Below, piece after piece: positions 42,437-51,702 of a DNA stretch of 64,000 bases. The notes under the pieces were generated by a model that was not told the origin of the DNA, ran no database searches, and saw only the letters and a program-made list of their open reading frames with translations. The stretch is from assembly GCA_031979385.1 (NCBI GenBank), contig DALZEF010000011.1, forward strand, positions 1-64,000. The letters are read 5' to 3'. The DNA comes from Timonella sp031979385. GTDB taxonomy: Bacteria; Actinomycetota; Actinomycetes; Actinomycetales; Cellulomonadaceae. A program made the translations under genes and the position numbers. Position 1 is the stretch's first letter. Every line of letters starts with the position of its first letter.

Positions 42437-42679
42437 ATGAAGAACTGGTCCCCCAAACGCATGCTCCGATTCAGCATCGCGGGCACCATCATAGGAACTG
42501 CACTGTTCTTACTCGGCGTATTCCAACCCTGGGTGACCTGCACCGACGAACCACTATCTGTGGGATGCCCAGCACCCACCGAATCAGCAGTTCTCATGAT
42601 CGTTGGCTTTCTCATTGCAGCACCCAGTTTCTTCGCGGCTGCAATCATTGCCCTACGCAAGCCGCACAACAGTGAATAA
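42437..42679 (+). CDS. small two-helix membrane protein
   Basis: 80 residues from the ATG preceded by GAGAGAG. Two hydrophobic segments (FSIAGTIIGTALFLLGVF and AVLMIVGFLIAAPSFFAAAIIAL) flank an exported-looking loop with two cysteines (TCTDEPLSVGCPAP) that may form a disulfide. No family is recognised. It converges with secA2, whose stop lies 26 bp away. Confidence 0.6.
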   Translation: MKNWSPKRMLRFSIAGTIIGTALFLLGVFQPWVTCTDEPLSVGCPAPTESAVLMIVGFLIAAPSFFAAAIIALRKPHNSE

Positions 42680-42705
42680 AACTTGGATCCACAGGTATCA
42701 CCTGA

Positions 42706-45027
42706 TCATTTGTAGGTGATAAGCGGAAGTTTCTCGCCCCTCGTTTTCTTGGCGATGAAGGCGAGGATGTGGTCTGCCTGTGACATGAACGGGTTATCTG
42801 TGACCATGTACGTCCAGGTGGACGATGGCCTGCGCAGCCCAAGGTCAGCAAGCGAATCTGCGTTTGCTGGCGCAGCATCCAGTATCTCCCGAACAGCATC
42901 GCGTGCACGCGCCCCGAGCGTCAAAAAGTCTTGAATCGCTATGCGATTAAACTCGTCCAACGGGTTCAACCGGCCCAACACTCGCAAATGGATGCCCTCA
43001 AGCGTCGCAGTCAACAGATTCACGTGCCCCGACCAAGCCCGGTCTAACTGGTGCAACACAACCTCGATAGCAAGTGTCCGGTCCGGTTCTCCACGCCAAC
43101 GAGCACCGTGTTCAGGCCCGTCCGGCCACACCTGGTCCAAATACTCGTCAAACGCCCCTTCCTCAACCAGGATGCGTTCACGAGTATTCAAGAAAATCTC
43201 ACTGTGCGCATCAACAATCTTGTTGTATTTGCGGGTCGTGCGATGCAACTGCAACAACTTACCCTCAGCAACACGCTGCGCATGCTCATACACATAAAGG
43301 AACTTTGGATCAGTGATCCGCCCACCATCACCAACATTGACCGGCGGCTCATTGATCTCGATATGCCGAGAAACAACAGCATCCTCAAGACTCGTGAAGA
43401 ACACGGAACTACCAGGATCACCCTGACGCCCAGAACGGCCACGCAACTGCCGATCCAACCGGGCCGATTCGTATCTACCCAATCCGACAATCAACAGACC
43501 ACCCGCGTCACGGGCCCGCTCATCAAGTTGAATATCCACGCCACGGCCAGCCATCTGCGTGGAAACTGTGACCGCACCAAAACGTCCGGCCCTAGCAATA
43601 ACTTCTGCCTCTTGCGCATCATTCCTAGCGTTCAAGACCTGCGCCTGAACGCCCCGCTCAGCCAGCAGCCTGGCAAAACGTTCCGACTCCCCCACATTCG
43701 CGGTGCCAACCAGCACGGGGCGACCCACCCGATGAGCCGCACACACAAACTCGGCTGCCGACTCGTCGCGAAGCATAATCGTTGAGAACAAACGGTCATG
43801 CTCATCTACACGAACACACTGGCGATGCGTTGGAACCGTGCCGGTACGCAATTGCAGGTCGTCGCTCAGGCGCTCCGCCGCCTCGCGGGCGGTGCCGCTC
43901 ATCCCCGTCAGCGACAGATAACCGCGAGCAACACTCTCCACTAGGATCTGGTCCAACACCTCCGACTGCCGCGTGACCACCAAACCCTCTTTGCGTTCAA
44001 CCGCTGCATGCAAGCCATCCGGCCAACGCTGCCGGTCAGCAACCCGGCCACGAGCGTCGTTAATCAACTGAATCTGGCCGTCCACAATGATGTAGTGCAC
44101 GTCGCGTTCAACCAAAGCGCGAGCGTGCAGGGCAACATGCGCTGCGGTCAACAACTCAAACCGCTCCGGGGCATACAGATCAGACACCCCCAAAGCCTGC
44201 TCAACCTTCGCAAGCCCGCCGTCCGTGAACGATACCCCGCGACGTTCACCATCCACCTCAAAGTCAACGCCCTCAACGAGTTCACCAACCACGGCGGTCA
44301 ATGCTGCTTCCTGCGGAACAGGATCAGCCTCACCAGCCAAAATGAGAGGAACCATCGCATCGTCGAGAAGCACGGCGTCAATCTCATCGACCACCGCCGC
44401 ATCCAACCCCGGAAGCATACGTCCAACTCCCGGCGTGCGCTGGCGGTCCCGCAACAAATCAAAACCCACCTGATGAACCGTCGCGTACACAACATCAAGG
44501 CCATACACCTGTGCCCGCTCGCTCCGCGGCATAAACTCAGCGACCGCACCCGAGGACAAACCAAACACCTCGAAGAAAACCGACCCATGGGCTGCGTCCC
44601 TCGCCGCAAGATACTCGTTCGCCGACAACACGTGTACCTGACGGCCCGTTACGCCCAGTCCCGCTGCAACGATGAACCCGACAAGGGTTTTCCCCTCACC
44701 GGTCGCCATATCCACAACCCTGCCACGTAGCATGCTCGCCGCTGCAAGTAGTTGCTCCTCGAAGGGGTCTAAACCAAGAGTTCGATATGCTGCCTCGCTA
44801 GCAAGCGCGAGATATCTCACCAGATCCCTGTCTTTTTCCAGACTCGTTGAGATGAGACTGGTTGCGGCTTGCTGAAGGTGCCTGTCACTCAGTGCACGGA
44901 ACTTCCCACGAGTCTTCATTGCTTCGTGAACTAACGGAACAAAACGCCGTAAGTTCTCCATCCCAGGTTCCTGCCGTATCTGCCGCACCCACAACGCTGG
45001 ACGTTCCCACCACGACACGGACTTCAT
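42706..45027 (-). CDS. secA2: accessory Sec translocase ATPase SecA2
   Basis: 773 residues from the ATG with AGGAG upstream. It has SecA motifs: Walker A MATGEGKT (107-114), VHVLSANEYLAARDA, DVVYATVHQVGFDLLRD, Walker B-type VDEIDAVLLDDA, and STQMAGRGVDIQL with GLGRYESARLDRQLRGRSGRQGDPGSSVF. It lacks the C-terminal zinc-binding Cys motif and the extended linker of housekeeping SecA, which points to the accessory SecA2 type. Such proteins export a small set of substrates in actinobacteria. No partner or substrate gene is recognised nearby. Confidence 0.93.
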   Translation of the reverse strand: MKSVSWWERPALWVRQIRQEPGMENLRRFVPLVHEAMKTRGKFRALSDRHLQQAATSLISTSLEKDRDLVRYLALASEAAYRTLGLDPFEEQLLAAASMLRGRVVDMATGEGKTLVGFIVAAGLGVTGRQVHVLSANEYLAARDAAHGSVFFEVFGLSSGAVAEFMPRSERAQVYGLDVVYATVHQVGFDLLRDRQRTPGVGRMLPGLDAAVVDEIDAVLLDDAMVPLILAGEADPVPQEAALTAVVGELVEGVDFEVDGERRGVSFTDGGLAKVEQALGVSDLYAPERFELLTAAHVALHARALVERDVHYIIVDGQIQLINDARGRVADRQRWPDGLHAAVERKEGLVVTRQSEVLDQILVESVARGYLSLTGMSGTAREAAERLSDDLQLRTGTVPTHRQCVRVDEHDRLFSTIMLRDESAAEFVCAAHRVGRPVLVGTANVGESERFARLLAERGVQAQVLNARNDAQEAEVIARAGRFGAVTVSTQMAGRGVDIQLDERARDAGGLLIVGLGRYESARLDRQLRGRSGRQGDPGSSVFFTSLEDAVVSRHIEINEPPVNVGDGGRITDPKFLYVYEHAQRVAEGKLLQLHRTTRKYNKIVDAHSEIFLNTRERILVEEGAFDEYLDQVWPDGPEHGARWRGEPDRTLAIEVVLHQLDRAWSGHVNLLTATLEGIHLRVLGRLNPLDEFNRIAIQDFLTLGARARDAVREILDAAPANADSLADLGLRRPSSTWTYMVTDNPFMSQADHILAFIAKKTRGEKLPLITYK

Positions 45028-45232
45028 CCTCAAAACTCCTGACCAGGCTGATCGACACCGTGCCTCCAGCCTATGACGAAATGGGAGGGTATCCGCGCTG
45101 TTACACGTATCTAAGATGGTGTGGCGGGGCAAGTCCCACGCATGGGCTTAACCGGTACGCTTGAATGCACTGATGCCCGGCTCTATTGCCGCGCTACTCG
45201 CCCGCGCTGGTCGATCACAACGGAAGGTCCCC

Positions 45233-45871
45233 ATGTCCCGCGATGAAGCAAACTTTTGGAATCTGATCCATGCCGAACGACGGAGACTACTCGTACTACT
45301 CGAAACCCTCAACGATGCCCAGTGGGCATATCCCTCACTGTGTGGCCGCTGGACCGTTGAGCAGGTCACCGCACACCTGACCGCAGCAGCCCACACAGGG
45401 ACACTTGCGTGGATTTTCAGCATCGTTCGAGCAAGGTTCAACCCGGCGAAACACAATGATCGTTTACTCTCGCGCTATCTCGGGGAGACACCGGATCACA
45501 CCCTGAACGAATACCGGGCAAGCGTTGAACTCACCGTGTCCCCTACCAAGGATTATGCGGCGTTCCTTGGCGAAACCATCGTGCACGGCCAAGACATCGC
45601 ACAGCCCTTAGGACTCAATCTAACGCCTGATCCAACAGCTCTACTTGAGGTCGCACAGTTCTTCGCCGCTAAAGACTTTGCGGTGAATAGTAAAACCCTC
45701 GTCTCAGGATTGCGCCTTCACGCGACGGATGCAGATTTTATGGCCGGAACCGGACCCTTAGTCGAAGGAACGCTACTAGAGCTTGTCATGGTCATGGCTG
45801 GGCGCGACCGATACCTCGATCACCTCATGGGAGACGGACTCAACGAGTTGGATGCGAGGCTACGCAAGTAG
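45233..45871 (+). CDS. mycothiol-dependent maleylpyruvate isomerase-family protein (DinB-like)
   Basis: 212 residues from the ATG with GGAAGG upstream; in-frame starts at 45161 (TTG) and 45173 (ATG) are possible. A TACGCT -10 lies at 45156-45161. The four-helix DinB-like domain has the metal histidines in VTAHLTAAAHTG and GETIVHGQDIAQPLG, with CGRWTVEQVTAH typical of the MDMPI N-terminal domain. Families of this type use mycothiol, which fits the mshC gene in this window. The substrate is unknown. Confidence 0.85.
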   Translation: MSRDEANFWNLIHAERRRLLVLLETLNDAQWAYPSLCGRWTVEQVTAHLTAAAHTGTLAWIFSIVRARFNPAKHNDRLLSRYLGETPDHTLNEYRASVELTVSPTKDYAAFLGETIVHGQDIAQPLGLNLTPDPTALLEVAQFFAAKDFAVNSKTLVSGLRLHATDADFMAGTGPLVEGTLLELVMVMAGRDRYLDHLMGDGLNELDARLRK

Positions 45872-45884
45872 AGGCACACGCGCA

Positions 45885-46703
45885 TCACATGCGAGTTGCG
45901 TAGAAAACCACGGCACTCGCTGCGGCCACGTTCAGAGAGTCAACTCCCCCGGCCATCGGAATCTTCACAACCCGCTGAGCGGCCTTGATAGCTCGCTCGG
46001 ACAGACCGTGCCCCTCATTCCCGAAGATCACAGCCATTTTCTCGTGACCCTCAGCCACAAAATCATCAAGAGTAATCGCGTTGTCTGAGAGAGCCAGAGC
46101 ACCCGACACATACCCTGCATCGTGCAACGGTCCGAGGGCTTCGGGCAGATTACCGATCCGCGTCCACGGAACCTGGAACACCGTGCCCATCGACACTCGC
46201 ACCGCGCGCCGGTATAGCGGGTCCGCTGATGTCGGCGTGATCAGCACCGCGTCAACGCCGAGTCCCGCAGCGCCACGGAAGGCCGCGCCAATGTTCGTGT
46301 GGTCAACCACACCATCGAAGATTGCAACACGTCGGGCGCCTTGGCCGTCTCGCAGCGAGGCGAGGAGTTCACGCGCATCGGGCAGAGGCGGACGGTGCAT
46401 CGATGCCAATGAGCCGCGGTGCACGTTGAATCCGGTGAGTTCTTCCAGCAATGCGTCAGTGCCCGCAAATACGGGCACGTCAGGGAATTGCTCGATCACG
46501 TCGCTCAGCGATTCGACCCACTTGTGCGAGACCAGCAGCGACCGTGGCGTGTGCCCTGCCGCGATGGCACGCCGCAGCACGATCGCGGATTCCGCGATAT
46601 ACAGCCCTTTTTCGGGTTCGCTTTTGGACCGCAGTTTCACGTCTGTGAGGTTGGTGTAGTCCGTGAGTCGGTCGTCGCTGAGGTCAGTTATCTCGATGAG
46701 CAC
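45885..46703 (-). CDS. TrmH/SpoU-family RNA 2'-O-methyltransferase
   Basis: 272 residues from the GTG with GAGAATA upstream. The N-terminal substrate-recognition part (KGLYIAESAIVLRRAIAAGHTPRSLL) is followed by the SPOUT knot: VAIFDGVVDHTNIGAAFRGAAGLGVDAVLITPTSADPLYRRAVRVSMGTVFQVPW, MAVIFGNEGHGLSERAI and VKIPMAGGVDSLNVAAASAVVFY. These are the three TrmH motifs with the conserved Asn and Arg. The target RNA (rRNA or tRNA) is not clear. It converges with the MDMPI-type gene with 13 bp between stops. Confidence 0.92.
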   Translation of the reverse strand: MLIEITDLSDDRLTDYTNLTDVKLRSKSEPEKGLYIAESAIVLRRAIAAGHTPRSLLVSHKWVESLSDVIEQFPDVPVFAGTDALLEELTGFNVHRGSLASMHRPPLPDARELLASLRDGQGARRVAIFDGVVDHTNIGAAFRGAAGLGVDAVLITPTSADPLYRRAVRVSMGTVFQVPWTRIGNLPEALGPLHDAGYVSGALALSDNAITLDDFVAEGHEKMAVIFGNEGHGLSERAIKAAQRVVKIPMAGGVDSLNVAAASAVVFYATRM

Positions 46704-46791
46704 CCTATATTCTCTCAAACACCGCGCCCATTTCCGACGAGTCGGTCAGTTCCAGCCCACCTCGCGTACGCCCGGTCGGATCAGGATCCAA

Positions 46792-46854
46792 TGTTGCGGT
46801 GTTGTCGGCACTGTCCCCAGTTCTTATGGCAACAGTGCCGACAGCACCGCAACA
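46792..46854. repeat. long inverted repeat upstream of the TrmH-family gene
   Basis: 23-bp arms (46792-46814 and 46832-46854) with one G.U-compatible mismatch and a 17-nt loop. It lies between the thiD-tenA terminator and the TrmH-family start and has no T-run. Confidence 0.8.
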
Positions 46855-46876
46855 CCGTGGTGACCAAACAAAAAGC

Positions 46877-46910
46877 AGGTGGGCTGGTTCGTAACCGGGC
46901 CAGCCCACCT
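46877..46910 (-). terminator. terminator of the thiamine operon
   Basis: An 11-bp stem (AGGTGGGCTGG with CCAGCCCACCT) followed on the minus strand by GCTTTTTGTTT. Confidence 0.85.
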
Positions 46911-46939
46911 TGTTTATTCGTCGGCAAGCAAGAAACTAA

Positions 46940-48511
46940 CTAGACCGCTCCCACCAGTTCCCGCATGCCACCCGCAAGTGACGGCAGCACAGCGCCGGAC
47001 GCGTAGGCTTGGGCGAAGAAGTCTCGCTCGTATTCGCATGATGCCAAGAACGCATCGTACATGCGCGCTATCAGCCCTTCGTCGCCTCGTGCGGCAGCCT
47101 GCTCCACGTGATGCGCTACGATTGCTCGCGCAGACAGCGTAGAGCGCTCAAAACCGGGATCGCTGTATGCGGTTAGCCAGTTTCGATACGGGTGATCTAC
47201 CCGGTTGTGTTCGCGATTCAACCGGTCCCCTACATCTTGGTACACCCAATAGCATGGGAGCAACGCAGCAACCAGTTCCTCGTATCGTCCGGCCCGACCC
47301 AAGTCGAGGAAATGCTGGGTGTAGGCGCTGGTCACTGTGGACGGTTCAACGTCCTCGATCTCAACGCCGCGCGACACCAACCACGAGTCGTGCAGTTGCC
47401 GCTCCACAATGAGGCAGGTGTGTGCTCCCTGCATCCAAAAACGCTGTTCCACGAGGGTTGGCGCAAGATTTGCCGCCAGTGCAAGAGCGCGAGAGTACTC
47501 ACGCAAGTAGAGGGCATCTTGTTGCAGATAGTAGGCGAAGCGTTCATCGGGCAGTGCGCCAGCACCCAACTCTGTCACAAAACGTAGTTCATCGGTTTGG
47601 GCACGCACGCGAGCGCTTGCCTCCCACCAACCGGTCAGAGTCTGGCGAGGGTCGCGTCCTGCCAGCAGTACCCGCGCAGGTGCGGTGACCGACTCGTCGG
47701 AAATCTGGGCTGTGTGATGGATTGGCCCGTTGCCTTTGCCAAAGGCAAGGGCATCCGCCTGTGCAATTGTGTGTTGCAGCCACGCGCGCGCTTCGGTGAA
47801 GGCCGCACCGAGCCCTGCCGACTGGAAGGCCAGTTTTGTCGCGATTGCCGACGATAGGGCGCAGCCCGTCCCATGAGTTCGGTGGGTGGGTATTCGAGTG
47901 TGGCTGGTGCGCTCGATGATAGTTCCGGATGGCGAAATGATGGCGTCTTGTACAGGGTTTTCACCCAGGTGCCCGCCTTTGACCACGACGTGTACGTCCA
48001 GTTCCTTTGCGAGCTGGAGGCCCTGTTCAATAGCTTCAGCAAAGGTGTTGGCTTCCGGCTGCGCTGTGAGTGTGGCGAGCTCACTCGTGTTGGGGGTGAC
48101 CACTGTGGCGAGTTTGATGAGGTTTTTAAGCGCATCGAGAGCACGTGGGTCAAACAGTGAATCGCCGCTCGTAGCAACCATGACTGGATCGATCACGATG
48201 GGCGGTTGGCAGGATGGATCAAATTCTTCGATCCAGGAGTGAACGGCTTCGATAGCCGTGGTGGAACCAAGCATGCCAATTTTGATCGCGTTAATATGCG
48301 TGTCGTTGCGAACGGAATCTAGTTGAGCGCACAGAAGTTGGGCGTCCACCTGCTCGAAGGTACTGACGCCCTGGGTGTTTTGCGCGACCACGGCGGTGAT
48401 TGCTGAGACGGCATAGCCGCCGAGTGTCGTGATGGTTTTGCAGTCGGCTTGCAGTCCAGCGCCCGAGGTTGGGTCGGTTCCTGCAATGGTGAGAACTACT
48501 GGAAGTGTCAT
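46940..48511 (-). CDS. thiD: HMP/HMP-phosphate kinase fused to TenA (ThiD-TenA)
   Basis: 523 residues. The N-terminal ThiD domain (about 1-265) has VLTIAGTDPTSGAGLQADCKTI, VIDPVMVATSGDSLF, VVTPNTSELATLT, VVVKGGHLGE and RTHGTGCALSSAIA. The C-terminal TenA domain (about 300-523) has YLQQDALYLREYSRALALAA, LLPCYWVYQDVG with the active-site cysteine, and CEYERDFFAQAY. ThiD phosphorylates hydroxymethylpyrimidine twice; TenA recovers the pyrimidine from degraded thiamine. The fusion suits salvage. The start overlaps the thiE stop (ATGA). A TPP riboswitch heads the operon. Confidence 0.95.
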   Translation of the reverse strand: MTLPVVLTIAGTDPTSGAGLQADCKTITTLGGYAVSAITAVVAQNTQGVSTFEQVDAQLLCAQLDSVRNDTHINAIKIGMLGSTTAIEAVHSWIEEFDPSCQPPIVIDPVMVATSGDSLFDPRALDALKNLIKLATVVTPNTSELATLTAQPEANTFAEAIEQGLQLAKELDVHVVVKGGHLGENPVQDAIISPSGTIIERTSHTRIPTHRTHGTGCALSSAIATKLAFQSAGLGAAFTEARAWLQHTIAQADALAFGKGNGPIHHTAQISDESVTAPARVLLAGRDPRQTLTGWWEASARVRAQTDELRFVTELGAGALPDERFAYYLQQDALYLREYSRALALAANLAPTLVEQRFWMQGAHTCLIVERQLHDSWLVSRGVEIEDVEPSTVTSAYTQHFLDLGRAGRYEELVAALLPCYWVYQDVGDRLNREHNRVDHPYRNWLTAYSDPGFERSTLSARAIVAHHVEQAAARGDEGLIARMYDAFLASCEYERDFFAQAYASGAVLPSLAGGMRELVGAV

Positions 48512-49176
48512 AGGGTACTCCATGCGGTCTGAAGGTCACGGGCGGCGAGGAATGGGTTGGGCGCGGCGCAAATTGCTGAGACAATCGCCATTCCTGCGGC
48601 TCCGGCGTGTTTGATGGGTGAGGTGTCGCCAGCGGTGAGGCCACCAATCGCGACAACGGGTATGCGGCTGTGCGCGGTGAGTTCGGCTAGGCGGTCAAAG
48701 CCGATTCCGGGTGGCGCATCATGCTTGGATGAGGTGTCGTGAACGGGGCCAATGCCAAAGTAGTCAGCGGCGTGTTGCAGACGCTCGATGGTCTGTTTCT
48801 TCCTTGCTGAAACACCGATGATTGCTGTGGGGCCAAGTCTGTCCCTCAGCGCGATGGGGTCTGCGTCATGCAGGCCAACGTGGACTCCGGCAACGTGCAA
48901 GCCTGTCGCCAGCGCCTGTTCAAACACATCGACCCGGTCGTTGATGATGAGGGGAACTCTGCGACCAATCGCCGTAGACACGGATTCGATCTCACGCAGG
49001 AACTCAGAATCGGTTGCATCCTTCATACGCAGTTGAACGCACGTAACTCCGCCGCACACTGCATCCGATACCGTCTGGGCAACCGACCGTCCCGCTCGTT
49101 GGCACTGCTCACGATCGGTCACCAAATACGTTGCCAACCGTCGGGCGTCGATCCGCGGAGTGAGGGTCGCTGTCAT
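48508..49176 (-). CDS. thiE: thiamine-phosphate synthase
   Basis: 222 residues. Typical motifs are YLVTDREQC, VTCVQLRMKDATDSEF, PLIINDRVDVFEQALATGLHVAGVHVGLHDADP, IIGVSARKK and YFGIGPVHDTSSKHDAPPGIGF, with PVVAIGGLTAGD at the phosphate site. It couples HMP-PP with thiazole phosphate to make thiamine phosphate. Overlaps of 4 nt with thiM upstream and thiD-tenA downstream indicate one coupled operon. Confidence 0.96.
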   Translation of the reverse strand: MTATLTPRIDARRLATYLVTDREQCQRAGRSVAQTVSDAVCGGVTCVQLRMKDATDSEFLREIESVSTAIGRRVPLIINDRVDVFEQALATGLHVAGVHVGLHDADPIALRDRLGPTAIIGVSARKKQTIERLQHAADYFGIGPVHDTSSKHDAPPGIGFDRLAELTAHSRIPVVAIGGLTAGDTSPIKHAGAAGMAIVSAICAAPNPFLAARDLQTAWSTL

Positions 49177-50081
49177 GAGTTCTCTGGGTTGCTGGCTGCC
49201 ATACCATCTGCGACAGTCACCCGTCCGTGCGCGGCGAAGGACCCACCATCGACTGCAGCAAGCGCATCAACAAAGTGCACCGCGAAAGTCCCTGGCCCTG
49301 ATGCCTGACGTTCGGCGTATTCGGCAGCCACTCCATACACACTGTGGGCAAGCACGGCGGCGAGGAATGGGTCGGTTCGAAGAATGCCAAGGTATGCGGC
49401 CACGACAGCTCCAAGGGCGCAGCCTCCTCCCGTCACCTTGGTCAGCAGTTCGGAACCGTTGTCCACCCATACGACCCGGTCAGTCCCCGGAGTCCCCACC
49501 TGTGCGATGTTCTCAGAAAGCCCAGCCTGCACAATCAAGTCCCGCTCCCCTGACACGCACACAACTGCACCGGTACGTCGGCTCAACGCGAGGGCAGCGT
49601 CAAAGGCTTCCTCGATACGCGCGGTTGAATCAGTTCCACGTCCGCCAACGCCTTGACCAGCCAGCGCCACGATTTCGGAGGCGTTGCCTCGGATTGCAGT
49701 TGGCCGGAACTCAAGCAGGTCACTGGCAAGAGCCGTACGAACCGAAAGGGCACCAACCGCTACCGGGTCGAGCACCCACGGTGTTCCACCCTGTTGAGCA
49801 GAGTGCGCTGCCTCAACCATCGCTTCGCGTCGGTTAGGGTACGGCGTCCCCACATTAATCAACATGCCGCTGGCGACACGAGCGAACGGTCCCGCCTCGT
49901 CGGGAATGTCAACCATCGCCGGGGAACCGCCCGCAGCCAGGACAACGTTTGCGGTGAACTGCATGACCACGGCGTTGGTCAAGCATTGGACCAGCGGTGT
50001 TTTTGCGCGGACGGCATCAACCATGCCGCTTAGGGTGCTGATTTCGGGTAGGACAAAGTCAGGTAAAAGTATGCGCGGCAT
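49173..50081 (-). CDS. thiM: hydroxyethylthiazole kinase
   Basis: 302 residues. PLVQCLTNAVVMQFTANVVLAAGGSPAMVDIPDEA is the ThiM substrate region; IRGNASEIVALAG and VTGGGCALGAVVAAYLG carry the nucleotide and catalytic cysteine region. It phosphorylates the thiazole moiety for salvage. It is first in the operon, and its ATG lies 9 nt after the 3' end of the TPP riboswitch; AAGGG in the riboswitch's last strand may be its ribosome site. Confidence 0.96.
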   Translation of the reverse strand: MPRILLPDFVLPEISTLSGMVDAVRAKTPLVQCLTNAVVMQFTANVVLAAGGSPAMVDIPDEAGPFARVASGMLINVGTPYPNRREAMVEAAHSAQQGGTPWVLDPVAVGALSVRTALASDLLEFRPTAIRGNASEIVALAGQGVGGRGTDSTARIEEAFDAALALSRRTGAVVCVSGERDLIVQAGLSENIAQVGTPGTDRVVWVDNGSELLTKVTGGGCALGAVVAAYLGILRTDPFLAAVLAHSVYGVAAEYAERQASGPGTFAVHFVDALAAVDGGSFAAHGRVTVADGMAASNPENS

Positions 50082-50090
50082 CTTCGCGAC

Positions 50091-50170
50091 ATCCCTTCGC
50101 TAGTACTAACTAGAGCAGGTTCAACGGGTGTGATCTCAGCCCAGTGCGGGCACCCCGTGTCAACGCCTCC
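50091..50170 (-). promoter_or_regulatory. TPP (THI-box) riboswitch
   Basis: On the minus strand the conserved elements appear in order: ACGGGGTGCC, CTGAGATCACACCCG, TTGAACCTG and GTTAGTACTAGCGAAGGGA. Because the last strand includes AAGGG about 11 nt before the thiM ATG, thiamine pyrophosphate binding could hide the ribosome site; no separate terminator hairpin is visible between aptamer and ATG. Confidence 0.95.
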
Positions 50171-50400
50171 ACCCTAACGCTGCCCGCTTCCTAAAAGCGA
50201 GCGTCGTTTTGAAGTGCGAGACTCATGGGGACATCTGCCACACCTGATCCGTGCCGCAAACGGCGCCTCATTTCGGGCTCTCTGTGGGTTTTCTCGCCAA
50301 TCTGTGCTCACGGTTGCCACGGATTACCGAAGAGCACCACAGACCGATCCACTCCACTGGGTTTCCTCGCTAATCCGTGTACGACCATCCGCACACCAAA

Positions 50401-50432
50401 AAGGGACCGAACACCATTGGTGTTCGGTCCCT
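50401..50432 (-). terminator. terminator after the SPFH gene
   Basis: 15-bp perfect stem (50401-50415 with 50418-50432) and a minus-strand TTTTT run. Confidence 0.88.
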
Positions 50433-50455
50433 TGGAGCTAGAGACTAGCTAAACG

Positions 50456-51640
50456 TCACTGCTGCGTTGGCGGCAGATCTGCTGGTGGTTCCTGATAGAC
50501 AGGTGGGTGCGGAGGCAGTGGAGCCTGCCCGGCAACAGCACCTGGATCTGCTGGAACGCCGGAGCGAGTGCCCGCGGAACTGGCGTCTGCGGATGCAGCT
50601 TCAGCCTGACGACGAGCCTCGGCAAGAGCCTCAGTCGGGTCAGTCAAACCTGCGGAACGCTCCATGCGCTCACGACGCTCACGACGGCTTTCTGCTGCTT
50701 CCTTGCTTGCGGCAAGAGCATCGAGGTCAGCGCTCGGTGGCTGAACACCGGTGAAACCGCTGGCAATACCGCTGAGTGCAGCGGTGAATTCCGCTGGAAC
50801 AACCCACATCTTCGACGACGATCCGTTTGCGATCTCTGGAAGCATCTGCAGGTACTGGTATGCGAGGAGCTTCGGGTCAGCGTCACCCTCGTGGATTGCG
50901 TCGAAGACCTGGAGGATAGCGCGTGCTTCACCTTCTGCCTTGAGGATCGCGGACTGTGCCTCACCTTCAGCGCGAAGGATCTGTGCCTGCTTCTCACCTT
51001 CAGCGGTAAGAATCTGGGACTGCTTGACACCCTCAGCGGTCAGGATCGCTGCACGACGGTCACGCTCTGCACGCATCTGCTGTTCCATCGAACCCTGAAC
51101 CGATGCCGGTGGGTCAATCGCCTTGAGTTCGACACGGTTGACGCGGATACCCCAACGACCGGTGGCCTCATCGAGAACGCCACGAAGCTGACCGTTGATC
51201 TGGTCACGCGAGGTCAGAGTCTGCTCAAGGTCCATCGAACCGATGACGTTACGCAGGGTGGTAACGGTCAACTGCTCGATAGCGGTGATGTAGTTCGCGA
51301 TCTCGTAGACTGCGGACTTCGGGTCGGTGACCTGGAAGTAGATGACCGAGTCGATCGACACCACGAGGTTGTCGGAGGTGATCACCGGTTGTGGCGGGAA
51401 GGAGACGACCTGCTCACGAAGGTCCACTCCAGCGCGTACACGGTCCACGAATGGAACGAGGAAGTGCATACCTGCGTCCATGGTGCGCGAGTAGCGACCC
51501 AGACGCTCAACGATGAGTGCAACCGTTTGAGGAACAATACGAACGGACTTGAACAGCAACGTGATCACGAAGATCGCCAGGACGGCAATCACGATCACGA
51601 TCAGGATGGTTGAACCATCCACAGTTGTTTCATTAGGCAC
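50456..51640 (-). CDS. SPFH/band-7 membrane protein
   Basis: 394 residues. An N-terminal membrane helix (STILIVIVIAVLAIFVITLLF) is followed by the SPFH domain: VRIVPQTVALIVERLGRYSRTMDAGMHFLVPFVDRV, SIDSVIYFQV, LTVTTLRNVIGSMDLEQTLTSRDQIN. An Ala/Glu coiled coil (ERDRRAAILTAEGVKQSQI repeats, about 190-240) and a Pro/Ala-rich tail follow. It resembles QmcA/paraslipin stomatins, which form membrane cages with NfeD proteins. The NfeD gene lies just upstream, as in many bacteria. Confidence 0.93.
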   Translation of the reverse strand: MPNETTVDGSTILIVIVIAVLAIFVITLLFKSVRIVPQTVALIVERLGRYSRTMDAGMHFLVPFVDRVRAGVDLREQVVSFPPQPVITSDNLVVSIDSVIYFQVTDPKSAVYEIANYITAIEQLTVTTLRNVIGSMDLEQTLTSRDQINGQLRGVLDEATGRWGIRVNRVELKAIDPPASVQGSMEQQMRAERDRRAAILTAEGVKQSQILTAEGEKQAQILRAEGEAQSAILKAEGEARAILQVFDAIHEGDADPKLLAYQYLQMLPEIANGSSSKMWVVPAEFTAALSGIASGFTGVQPPSADLDALAASKEAAESRRERRERMERSAGLTDPTEALAEARRQAEAASADASSAGTRSGVPADPGAVAGQAPLPPHPPVYQEPPADLPPTQQ

Positions 51641-51702
51641 TATAAGCCTCTCTTTCTCTTGGTTGCGAGATCCCGCGCCTTGCCGGCACGAGTGTTAAGC
51701 AA

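Noticed and set aside
42697..42720. Small hairpin (ATCACCT/AGGTGAT) at the secA2 stop
   Set aside because: Only 7 bp, overlaps the stop codon and has no T-run; too weak to call a terminator.
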